From the NCBI GenBank assembly GCA_030813035.1, contig JAUSTV010000001.1: 64,000 bases of DNA. One strand, given 5' to 3'. Position 1 is the stretch's first letter; each line of letters begins with the position of its first letter. The notes below the pieces were generated by a model, which had not been told where the DNA came from, made no database searches, and saw only the letters and a list, made by a program, of their open reading frames with translations. This DNA comes from Bacillus_BA fengqiuensis (GTDB lineage Bacteria > Bacillota > Bacilli > Bacillales > Bacillaceae_H). This document shows positions 57,496-64,000 of this stretch, one piece after another. The translations under genes and the position numbers were made by a program.

Positions 57496-57583
57496 ATGAT
57501 CATCCTTTCAAATTTGCCTGTTTCATCAAGTTCGCCAATTTCTATTATAGCCGCATTTTTGTGGAAGTAAAAACAGAATTTCC

Positions 57584-57631
57584 CTATAAGGATGAATCAA
57601 AAGGGAAGAAAGAAACCCTTTTGATTCATCC
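57584..57631. terminator. Perfect hairpin ahead of repeat copy F
   Basis: AAGGATGAATCAAAAGGG pairs with CCCTTTTGATTCATCCT around AAGAAAGAAA. The word GATGAATCAAAAGG parallels GGTGACTCAAAAGG before copy E, so the hairpin and the repeat appear to travel together. Confidence 0.65.
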
Positions 57632-57737
57632 TCATGACAGGCCCCATCCTGAATATCGAGTAAGAGCAAGGGATTTTGGGACGGGGCCTGTCAGTAAAAT
57701 CAGTTTTGGTTATTTATTAGAAATCAATGGGACAGCC
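57632..57737. repeat. GGCCCCGTC hairpin repeat, copy F
   Basis: ACAGGCCCCATCCTGAATATC pairs with GATTTTGGGACGGGGCCTGT in part, then TAAAATCAGTTTTGGTTAT and CAATGGGACAGCC. Stem changes on both sides (C-A-T-C-C / G-G-A-C-G) keep some pairing. Confidence 0.75.
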
Positions 57738-57751
57738 GCGCTTCAGTCAAG

Positions 57752-57790
57752 AAAATAGGGCATGGCCTCCCTGCGGCCATGCCCTATTTT
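57752..57790. terminator. Hairpin terminator of the Spo0E-STAS gene
   Basis: AAAATAGGGCATGGCC pairs with GGCCATGCCCTATTTT over TCCCTGC. It lies 20 bases beyond the stop codon of the minus-strand gene. Confidence 0.8.
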
Positions 57791-57809
57791 GGAAATCGCT
57801 TTATATCAT

Positions 57810-58286
57810 TCAACTGCCTGTTCGATTCAATTCACAGAAGTTCTCATATATTTCCAGTGTTTCGAGAGCCGTTGACACCGATTTATTCACATTTAAAGCT
57901 GAAATGTGAATGGTTTTTCCGATTGTTTGATTGATAAATTGAAAGAACGCTCCGATACCGGAGGAGTCTGTAAATTCTAGTTGAGATAAATCGATTGTTA
58001 TATCGTGCACATTTTCAATGGAAGGCAAAAGATTGGTCATTAATCCATACAGCTCGTCCGCAGTCAAAATATTCAAGTGGCCTTCTAGGTGGACATGGAT
58101 CGTTGTATGGATCTTTTCCGCCGACACATGTAAAAACGATTCTTTTTTATGTAGATAAAGAGTGACAAGATCATCAAGCTGGCGGCTGCAGGAGAGAACT
58201 TCATCTGAAATCAATTCGTGATGGTGCGCACTGTTTAACAGCTCTTTCCTTTTTCTTTCGATTGCCTGGGAGAGGGAGATAATCAT
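57810..58286 (-). CDS. Spo0E-like phosphatase segment fused to a STAS domain
   Basis: 158 aa. ATG chosen after AGGAGG. Residues 1-42 read like a Spo0E-family aspartyl-phosphate phosphatase (LSQAIERKRKELL, ISDEVLSCSRQLDDLVTLY), with SRQLD where the family has SQELD. Residues about 58-155 form a STAS domain of the SpoIIAA/RsbV type, with FTDSSGIGAFFQF carrying the phosphorylatable Ser. Spo0E proteins drain phosphate from Spo0A; STAS proteins switch sigma-factor partners. Joined in one protein, it could link the two. Single gene. Confidence 0.75.
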   Translation of the reverse strand: MIISLSQAIERKRKELLNSAHHHELISDEVLSCSRQLDDLVTLYLHKKESFLHVSAEKIHTTIHVHLEGHLNILTADELYGLMTNLLPSIENVHDITIDLSQLEFTDSSGIGAFFQFINQTIGKTIHISALNVNKSVSTALETLEIYENFCELNRTGS

Positions 58287-58553
58287 GAAAATTCCTCCTG
58301 TATTCAATGGATGGGAAAGGTGATAAAAACGATTCTATCATCCTTTACATATATTGTCACTTATTTATATTATAGTCGTAAAAGCCTATTATTCAAATGT
58401 TTTTTAAGAAAAACAGTTCAAAATCAGGCAGAAAGATTTATATATGAAGTGATTATCCTGAAATCGGGAGCCCTATCGCCTAAACCTCATAAAAAGATGC
58501 CTAGTCACATAGGAATAGATAATGGGATATTTTATGATAAAAAGGGGGAGCCA

Positions 58554-59006
58554 ATGAAAATTCTCGTTCTCGTACATGTGCTGGCGGCGGTGATAGGAGT
58601 GGGCCCTACATATTTTTTGCATGTGCTGTTTCGGAAAAATCAAGATATCGGGGAACTTCGTTATGCGATTTTACTTGGAAAGAAGCTGGAACTGTTTCCG
58701 AAAGTGGGAGGGACACTGGCTGTATTAAGCGGTCTTCTTCTCTTTTTTGTAGGGAACTATGGCCCGTTTTCACAACTATGGCTGCTTGGATCCCTCGTTT
58801 TATACATACTCATTCAAGTGGTCATGATCGGGATGGTCACTCCGAAAATGGGTGAGCTTGCAAGGTGGCTGTTCAATCCTGAAAATATTATTGCAACAGC
58901 TCTTCCTAAGGATCAGGAAGAAGTATATATAAAAGTTCGCCGTCTATTATATGCTGCCACGTCCATGGGAACGATTCTTTTTATATTGATGGTTTTAAAA
59001 CCGTAA
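58554..59006 (+). CDS. DUF2269 membrane protein, 150 aa
   Basis: ATG after AAAGGGGG, where the product starts like the family (MKILVLVHVLAAVIGVGPTYFLHVLF). Four membrane helices; LGKKLELFPKVGGTLAVLSGLLLFF and a C-terminal RLLYAATSMGTILFILMVLKP helix. The open frame extends upstream but without a ribosome binding site. Function unknown. An ATGAACCG hairpin terminator follows. Confidence 0.8.
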   Translation: MKILVLVHVLAAVIGVGPTYFLHVLFRKNQDIGELRYAILLGKKLELFPKVGGTLAVLSGLLLFFVGNYGPFSQLWLLGSLVLYILIQVVMIGMVTPKMGELARWLFNPENIIATALPKDQEEVYIKVRRLLYAATSMGTILFILMVLKP

Positions 59007-59009
59007 TAG

Positions 59010-59066
59010 AAATGAACCGCCATGTGAAATCCGGTGAAGGGTTTTCATGGCGGTTCATTTTTATTG
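59010..59066 (+). terminator. ATGAACCGCC hairpin (terminator, repeat-like)
   Basis: AAATGAACCGCCATG pairs with CATGGCGGTTCATTT around GAAATCCGGTGAAGGGTTTT, then a T-rich stretch. Similar to the hairpin at 47.15 kb and, in its loop words, to the GGCCCCGTC family. Confidence 0.7.
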
Positions 59067-59264
59067 GTCTCCTTAGCTGTATCTTTAAAAGTAAAAGTTT
59101 CTCTATGGATGGGTGCCATTTTGCAAGTGATTTATGTGATTGCGAAAATGCTCATTGAAGACCATCGAACACATAAAGAGCCATCCGTTTCATGGTTAAA
59201 TCTTTCTGGATTCGCGATTGGATTGTTAATTATGTACTTTACTGCATTCTTTGTTAAATTTTAA
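59067..59264 (+). pseudogene. 5'-truncated small membrane protein
   Basis: An open frame with two hydrophobic helices (WMGAILQVIYVIAKMLI and LNLSGFAIGLLIMYFTAFFV) joined by a charged loop EDHRTHKEPSVSW ends 13 bases before tatA. Read upstream, the frame runs into the terminator of the previous gene, and no start codon has a convincing ribosome binding site. It may be the remains of a gene that once formed a unit with tatA, or a small gene with an unusual start. Confidence 0.4.
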
Positions 59265-59277
59265 AGGAGGGATTTAA

Positions 59278-59439
59278 ATGGTTGGACCTGGAAGTGCTGT
59301 TCTTATTGGAGCTCTAGCCTTAATTATATTTGGGCCTAAAAAGCTTCCTGAATTAGGGAAGGCAGTTGGTTCCACTTTAAGGGAATTTAAGCAATCAACA
59401 AAAGGATTAGTAGATGACGACGACAAAGAAGAAAAATGA
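59278..59439 (+). CDS. tatA: TatA-family twin-arginine translocation protein, 53 aa
   Basis: ATG after AAAGGAGGG. One membrane helix (SAVLIGALALIIFGPKKLPEL) with the FGPKKLPELG hinge, an amphipathic helix (GKAVGSTLREFKQSTKGL) and an acidic tail (DDDDKEEK). It closely follows Bacillus TatAy. TatA forms the protein-conducting assembly with TatC; no tatC gene lies in this window. Confidence 0.9.
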   Translation: MVGPGSAVLIGALALIIFGPKKLPELGKAVGSTLREFKQSTKGLVDDDDKEEK

Positions 59440-59606
59440 TACGCTTTCCTTCTATGTAGAAAGTTTTTCAACTGTTTCTTCTATTAAAGACAATATGTAT
59501 AGTGACAATAAAATTATCTACTGCTTATGGTAAAGAACATTTTTTCTTAGGGGAATATTTCCTTCTCCAGGCGGTTGAGAAAGATATTTCATAACGGTCT
59601 AAAATG

Positions 59607-59651
59607 GGGGTGACCCACCAGGCATGTAATGTGCCTGGTGGGTCACCCCTA
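59607..59651. terminator. Strong hairpin terminator
   Basis: GGGGTGACCCACCAGGCA pairs perfectly with TGCCTGGTGGGTCACCCC over TGTAATG. It ends the minus-strand sco remnant; it is GC-rich and may be a repeat. Confidence 0.75.
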
Positions 59652-59664
59652 TAAAAATGATTTT

Positions 59665-59871
59665 TTAATGTAATGATTGGATATCCTTTATAATCTCCTC
59701 GCAGGGTACATCCTGAACAGCTGAATAACTTTTCATGACTTTCCCATTTGAATCTTCGTAAGTAAAGCTCTTCACTTCCCAATTTAATGGGTTTTCAATT
59801 TTTGAGCTGCAACTTGCCAACAATAAACATATAAGGATGGCAACTGTTCCCCATGCAAATTTTCTATTCAC
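59665..59871 (-). pseudogene. Internally deleted SCO1/SenC lipoprotein gene
   Basis: The GTG start follows GGAGG. Signal sequence with lipobox LLASC, then KIENPLNWEVKSFTYEDSNGK, the N-terminus of Bacillus Sco copper chaperones. It continues directly into NGKVMKSYSAVQDVPCEEIIKDIQ, the last 20-25 residues of such proteins. The middle, about 120 residues with the copper-binding CxxxC and His, is missing. Both edges of the gap code for NGK, which suggests deletion between short repeats. The frame is still open, so a 68-residue lipoprotein may be made, but it cannot serve cytochrome oxidase assembly. Confidence 0.65.
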
Positions 59872-59945
59872 GGTGTGTTCCTCCATTCTTTGCATGATTC
59901 TATGTATGCGATTTCGGCTTTATTGTAAAATATAAATACAAATAT

Positions 59946-60006
59946 TCAAACAAATATTTGACCATATCGAAAAATTTTCATATATTATAATCAAATGAAT
60001 GTTTGA
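59946..60006 (+). promoter_or_regulatory. cad promoter flanked by two CadC-type operators
   Basis: Two dyads TCAAA-N6-TTTGA lie at 59946-59961 and 59991-60006. Between them are TTGACC (59958-59963) and TATATT (59981-59986), 17 bases apart. The dyad form suits CadC/ArsR-family repressors and the first gene downstream is cadC. Confidence 0.7.
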
Positions 60007-60022
60007 ATGTAAGGAGGATTCT

Positions 60023-60388
60023 ATGGCAAAAGATAGCTGTGATATTTATTGTTTTAACGAAGAAAAAGTCAATAGTATTAAATCTTCTATTGATATAGAT
60101 GAGATTCAGCGTGTAACGAAGATGTTAAAAGCCTTGGCGGATGAAACAAGAATGAAGATTGTTTTTGCCCTCTATAGGGGAGGAGAATTGTGTGTATGTG
60201 ATGCAGCTAACATTGTAGGAGCTACGGTGGCGACTACCTCCCATCATTTACGTCTTCTCCATAATATGGGAATTGCGAAATACCGAAAAGAAGGGAAGCT
60301 TGCGTTTTACTCTTTAGATGATGAACACATTGAACAATTAATTGAGTTAATATTTGTACATCAAAAAGAGGTAATGGCAAGAGGGTGA
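60023..60388 (+). CDS. cadC: CadC metal-responsive repressor
   Basis: 121 aa ArsR-family winged helix. Metal ligands as in plasmid CadC: N-terminal Cys6 and Cys10 (SCDIYC) and Cys57 and Cys59 (ELCVCD). Recognition region ATVATTSHHLRLLHNMGI. ATG after AAGGAGG. Cd(II), Pb(II) or Zn(II) binding releases it from the operator upstream. It stands 48 bases ahead of cadA, in one operon. Confidence 0.92.
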   Translation: MAKDSCDIYCFNEEKVNSIKSSIDIDEIQRVTKMLKALADETRMKIVFALYRGGELCVCDAANIVGATVATTSHHLRLLHNMGIAKYRKEGKLAFYSLDDEHIEQLIELIFVHQKEVMARG

Positions 60389-60436
60389 TATATTTACTTT
60401 GCCTTGCTTTTTGAACTGCATGGGGAGCTGATAAAT

Positions 60437-63064
60437 GTGGATCAAAGAAACGATAAACAAAATGAAATAGAAACAACGAATGATACTTGTTGTAGTAATA
60501 AAATGCCTCTAACCGAACCGATAGTCGAAAATAAAAAATCGTGTTGTAACGGTGAAACTGAGGTTAAAAGCGAAAAAGTAAGTTGCTGTGGTAGTAGTCC
60601 TTCAAATGCACCGGTTGAGAAAGAAAAAGAAGGAAATTGTTGTAGTTCAGATAGTATTGCTTTAACTAAAGAAGAAAATGAAAAGCAGAAATCCAGTTGT
60701 TGCAGTACCAATAGTGCTGACGGTGAAGTGAAGGATATTGTAATAAATGAAGCTGGCGAAAAAGCCGATTTTCGAATTTACGGAATGGATTGTCCGGCTT
60801 GTGCTCTAACCATCGAAAAAAGCGTGAAAAATTTGAAAGACATTCAAGATGTGAAAGTCAATTACAGCACCGGGAAGATGCAGGTAGCAGCCACTGCTGA
60901 TTCTGCTTTCTTGTCCATTCCAGAGCGAGTTGAGAAACTGGGGTTTACTATTGAACCTCTTAATCAAAATAAAAAAATGAAAACATATTTGATTGAAGGA
61001 ATGGACTGTGGTGCTTGTGCCAAAACCATTGAGAATCATTTGAGGAATGTGCCTTCTGTCAAAGAAGTGAGTGTCAATTTTTCAACGGGTAAGCTGCAGA
61101 TTGAGCATGAAAACAGCGTAGAAGAGATTGTAAAAGAAGTATCCAAGGCTGGATATAAAGCGACTTTCATAACGAATAATAGAAAATCTTTAGAGACAAA
61201 CCAGAAACAAGGAAAAAATGGTGCTCTTATTTTTTCAGGTATACTCATTGCGTTAGGTTTCATTGGTTCTTACACCGGAATTTCTCCACTTATGAATAAC
61301 TTGCTCTACGCTGCAGCGATGGTTATAAGTGGTTATAAACCTGCAAGAAGTGCTTATTATGGGGTGAAAAGTCGTTCTTTAGACATGAATGTGCTGATGA
61401 CCGTTGCTGCTGTTGGAGCCGCCATTATTGGAGAATGGCTGGAAGGTGCTACGGTTGTGTGGCTATTCGCTTTAGGGGTGGCCTTACAAACCAGATCCAT
61501 TGAACAAACGAGAAAATCGATACGGAACTTGATGGATTTAGCTCCTCCTGAAGCATGGGTAAAAGACGGCGGCCAACTGGCGAAAAAGGATGTAGAAGAG
61601 GTCTCTGTGGGAGACGTTATCGTGGTGAAGCCGGGAGATAGAATTCCTTTAGATGGAGAAGTGGTAAAGGGTGCATCCAGTGTCAATCAAGCTCCAATAA
61701 CAGGCGAATCCATTCCGGTTGATAAGGAAATGGGTGATCCAGTATATGCGGGAACCATCAACGAGAGTGGTTCGTTGGAAATTAATGTAACTAAATTAGT
61801 GGAAGATACGACGATTTCTAAAATTATTCATTTAGTCGAAGAGGCTCAAGAAAAGAAAGCACCGACTCAGGCGTTTGTTGATAAATTCGCCACTATTTAT
61901 ACACCGATTGTTTTCATCCTGGCTCTATTAGTAATGGTAGTTCCTCCAATATTCGGTTTGGGATCTTGGAGTGATTGGTTCTACAAAGGGCTTGAATTAT
62001 TAGTTATTGCTTGTCCTTGTGCGTTGGTGATTTCCACTCCTGTTGCCATCGTATCCGCTATTGGGAACGCTGCGAAGAATGGAGTCCTCATTAAAGGAGG
62101 AACGTTCTTAGAAAAAGCAGGAAGCATCAAGGCGATTGCTTTTGATAAGACAGGAACTCTTACAGAGGGGAAACCTGCCGTTTCGAATATCCTTTCATTT
62201 GTTTCAACGGAAGAACGGCTTCTATCCATCGCTAAAACGTTAGAAGAATATTCAAATCATCCGATTGCCAAAGCAGTAGTAGCTTATGCCGATGAGAAAC
62301 AGGTTACTTCTCTAAGTGGAGAAGATTTTAAAAGCATCACCGGAAAAGGCGTGCAAGCGACGATTGATGGAACTGTATATTATGCAGGAAATGCAAAATT
62401 ATTTTCGGACGTAGGAACCCCATTATCCGATTCGTTAACACAGATTGAAAAGCTCCAACACGAAGGAAAAACCATTGTTATCATTGGGACAGAGAAAGAA
62501 GTGTTGGGAATTCTCGGAGTAGCGGATACCATTAGAACATCGACAGTATCTGCTTTGGACACCCTCAAACAAACAGGCATCCAACAGATCGTCATGCTGA
62601 CGGGTGATAATGAAGGCACCGCAAAAATGATGGCATCTGAGTCTGGAGTCAATCGTTATTTTGCAAATCTTTTACCGGAGGATAAAGTAACGGCAATTAA
62701 GCAATTACAAAACGAAGGATATAAAACAGCCATGGTCGGAGATGGAATCAATGACGCCCCTGCATTGGCAACAGCAGACCTAGGGATTGCAATGGGCGGA
62801 GCCGGTACAGATACTGCCATGGAGACCGCCGATATCGTGTTGATGGCAGACAATCTGGAGAAATTGCCGCATACCATCAAATTAAGCCAAAAAGCATTGA
62901 CGATTATCAAGCAAAACATCTGGTTTTCATTAATCGTAAAATTTATTGCCTTAGCATTTATTTTTCCAGGCTGGTTAACGCTCTGGATGGCGGTGCTAAG
63001 CGATACAGGAGCTGCCTTACTGGTTATCTTAAATAGCCTGAGGTTATTAAAAATGAAAGAGTAA
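60437..63064 (+). CDS. cadA: Cd/Zn/Pb-exporting P1B-type ATPase with Cys-pair-rich N-terminus
   Basis: 875 aa from the GTG after GGGGAG. Two heavy-metal domains (GMDCPACALTIEKSV, GMDCGACAKTIENHL), CPC at 526-528 in a membrane helix, phosphorylation site Asp570 in DKTGTLTEG, GDGINDAP, and the final helix LSDTGAALLVILNSLRLL, typical of Zn/Cd pumps. Ahead of the first metal domain lie about 110 unusual hydrophilic residues with five Cys-Cys pairs (18-19, 36-37, 50-51, 68-69, 88-89) in a Glu/Lys/Ser-rich tail. That tail is far longer than in standard CadA (about 727 aa). Confidence 0.93.
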   Translation: MDQRNDKQNEIETTNDTCCSNKMPLTEPIVENKKSCCNGETEVKSEKVSCCGSSPSNAPVEKEKEGNCCSSDSIALTKEENEKQKSSCCSTNSADGEVKDIVINEAGEKADFRIYGMDCPACALTIEKSVKNLKDIQDVKVNYSTGKMQVAATADSAFLSIPERVEKLGFTIEPLNQNKKMKTYLIEGMDCGACAKTIENHLRNVPSVKEVSVNFSTGKLQIEHENSVEEIVKEVSKAGYKATFITNNRKSLETNQKQGKNGALIFSGILIALGFIGSYTGISPLMNNLLYAAAMVISGYKPARSAYYGVKSRSLDMNVLMTVAAVGAAIIGEWLEGATVVWLFALGVALQTRSIEQTRKSIRNLMDLAPPEAWVKDGGQLAKKDVEEVSVGDVIVVKPGDRIPLDGEVVKGASSVNQAPITGESIPVDKEMGDPVYAGTINESGSLEINVTKLVEDTTISKIIHLVEEAQEKKAPTQAFVDKFATIYTPIVFILALLVMVVPPIFGLGSWSDWFYKGLELLVIACPCALVISTPVAIVSAIGNAAKNGVLIKGGTFLEKAGSIKAIAFDKTGTLTEGKPAVSNILSFVSTEERLLSIAKTLEEYSNHPIAKAVVAYADEKQVTSLSGEDFKSITGKGVQATIDGTVYYAGNAKLFSDVGTPLSDSLTQIEKLQHEGKTIVIIGTEKEVLGILGVADTIRTSTVSALDTLKQTGIQQIVMLTGDNEGTAKMMASESGVNRYFANLLPEDKVTAIKQLQNEGYKTAMVGDGINDAPALATADLGIAMGGAGTDTAMETADIVLMADNLEKLPHTIKLSQKALTIIKQNIWFSLIVKFIALAFIFPGWLTLWMAVLSDTGAALLVILNSLRLLKMKE

Positions 63065-63070
63065 CATGAT

Positions 63071-63106
63071 TGAAGGGCTTTCCATTACTAGTTGGAAAGC
63101 CCTCTT
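63071..63106 (+). terminator. Terminator of the cad operon
   Basis: GAAGGGCTTTCCA pairs with TGGAAAGCCCTCTTT over TTACTAGT. It overlaps the start of the untranslated leader of the methyltransferase gene. Confidence 0.75.
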
Positions 63107-63127
63107 TAGGGGAATGGGAGAGATTAA

Positions 63128-63748
63128 ATGAACAATCAATGGAATCGGGTTATCTATAAATGTTGGGCTCCTTTTTATGATTTTCTTTTTAACAAGGGGA
63201 TGTTTTATCAAGCTAGAAAGCGAGTATTTCAGGGGACTTTCTGGAAGAAGGGACAAAGGGTTTTGTTTGTAGGGGTCGGGACGGGGGCAGATTTAGAGTT
63301 TATCCCTCATGCTGACTTGAAGGTTACGGCAATTGACTATTCAGAAGAGATGCTTCAAAAAGCGGAAGAGAAATATGAGAATAGTTCTATTCATTTCTTA
63401 CAAATGGATGCTCAAATGTTAGATTTTGAGTCGGAATCTTTTGATTTTGTTGTGGCAAGCTTAGTTTTAAGTGTTGTACCAGATCCAGTAAAAGCCATGA
63501 AGGAAATGGTCAGAGTGACGAAAGCTGAAGGGAAAATTTTGATTTTTGATAAATTCACCCCTGAAAATGAGAAACTCTCCATGGGAAAGAAATTAATTCG
63601 ACCTGTCATCCAGTTGTTGGGAACGGATATAGGGCTATCATTTGATAGAGTTTATAAAAATGTCGATAAATACTGTCGAATTCAGCAAGATATCGGTGTT
63701 ATGATGAAAGGGATGTACCGGAAAATCATAGTACAGAAGATAAGGTGA
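63128..63748 (+). CDS. Class I SAM-dependent methyltransferase
   Basis: 206 aa. SAM motif I VLFVGVGTGADLEFI, motif II LKVTAIDYSEEML, LQMDAQML and motif IV FDFVVASLVLSVVPDP, in the UbiE/phospholipid-methyltransferase-like group. N-terminal YKCWAPFYDFLFNKGMF is typical of PmtA-like lipid methyltransferases. GGGAGAG precedes ATG. Immediately after cadA; no Cys pattern of ArsM is present. Confidence 0.8.
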   Translation: MNNQWNRVIYKCWAPFYDFLFNKGMFYQARKRVFQGTFWKKGQRVLFVGVGTGADLEFIPHADLKVTAIDYSEEMLQKAEEKYENSSIHFLQMDAQMLDFESESFDFVVASLVLSVVPDPVKAMKEMVRVTKAEGKILIFDKFTPENEKLSMGKKLIRPVIQLLGTDIGLSFDRVYKNVDKYCRIQQDIGVMMKGMYRKIIVQKIR

Positions 63749-63811
63749 TTTAATTTGAACATACCGATACCTCTTACCGAACTTATAACGTATATTCTTT
63801 TTTCTATAATC

Positions 63812-63843
63812 TGTTGATGGTTCCATCAATGGATTTTTTTTTG
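63812..63843 (+). terminator. Hairpin terminator
   Basis: ATCTGTTGATGG pairs with CCATCAATGGAT over TT, followed by TTTTTT. Confidence 0.75.
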
Positions 63844-64000
63844 CTTTTTTTAAGGATTGCACATTTCCCTATCGACTCTCTGTTTTTTGTTCTTGAAAGT
63901 TAAGAAATATTAAGAATAATAGCACAAAAAACCTTTGCTATACCAGGATATAAAAAATTTTCCAATATTGTTACGGAAATGTGAAAAAAATTTGTCTACT
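63844..64000. other. AT-rich tail of the window without a gene
   Basis: No gene seen. A sequence CTTGAAAG and later TAATAG could be part of a promoter of a gene beyond the edge. Confidence 0.4.

Overview
The window looks like chromosome of an endospore-forming member of the Bacillaceae. Supporting evidence: a GerA-type germinant receptor operon, an Sda sporulation checkpoint protein, a Spo0E-like protein, a BceRS-BceAB-type module, a Bacillus-type formate dehydrogenase cluster (yrhD/yrhE, yrhF/fdhD/yrhG), a SalA-type Mrp ATPase, AGGAGG-type ribosome binding sites with frequent GTG/TTG starts, and many hairpin-plus-T-run terminators. There is no rRNA operon, CRISPR array or complete prophage. 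One tRNA gene (Ala, GGC anticodon) is present.

Layout. 1-6.1 kb: accessory DNA with three copies of a GC-rich interspersed repeat, a single-gene TnpB element, small proteins and an aldo/keto reductase. 6.3-13 kb: a DUF2207 protein, then a peptide-sensing two-component system with its ABC transporter and a matching operator between them. 13-18.5 kb: small proteins, tRNA-Ala, HAD phosphatase, a secreted protein and a DEDDh exonuclease. 18.6-23.4 kb: arsenic region (flavoprotein with Cys pairs, YnfA-like protein, arsR, arsB, arsC). 23.5-31 kb: a hybrid PAS histidine kinase, a replication-initiator-like protein and a GGDEF-EAL protein. 31-43 kb: ZIP transporter, PAP2 phosphatase, gerA-type operon, MFS and EamA transporters, tyrosine phosphatase, kinase-like protein. 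43-47.2 kb: sda, a GyrI-like gene with an SOS-like box in its promoter, and an IS607-type element inserted in an acetyltransferase gene. 47.2-55 kb: salA and the formate metabolism cluster. 55-59.5 kb: glpQ, small proteins, a Spo0E-STAS fusion, DUF2269 protein and tatA. 59.6-64 kb: a sco remnant, cadC-cadA and a methyltransferase.

How the genes work together. The formate cluster supplies a cytosolic Cys-type formate dehydrogenase (YrhE), its partner (YrhD), the sulfur-insertion factor FdhD and a formate channel (YrhG); both halves have long, hairpin-rich leaders. The ars and cad loci each have a metal-sensing ArsR-family repressor gene downstream of dyad operators, and a structural protein carrying extra vicinal cysteine pairs. 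Stress and development control is dense: Sda, Spo0E-STAS, an SOS-like box at the GyrI-like gene and a second one at a tnpB gene.

The most interesting leads are the LexA-like boxes at the tnpB and GyrI-like promoters, the Spo0E-STAS fusion, two covarying copies of an unexplained hairpin element, the formate-cluster leaders, and two TnpB-related proteins that lack the usual third RuvC aspartate. All functional statements come from reading the sequence and family knowledge; no searches were run.
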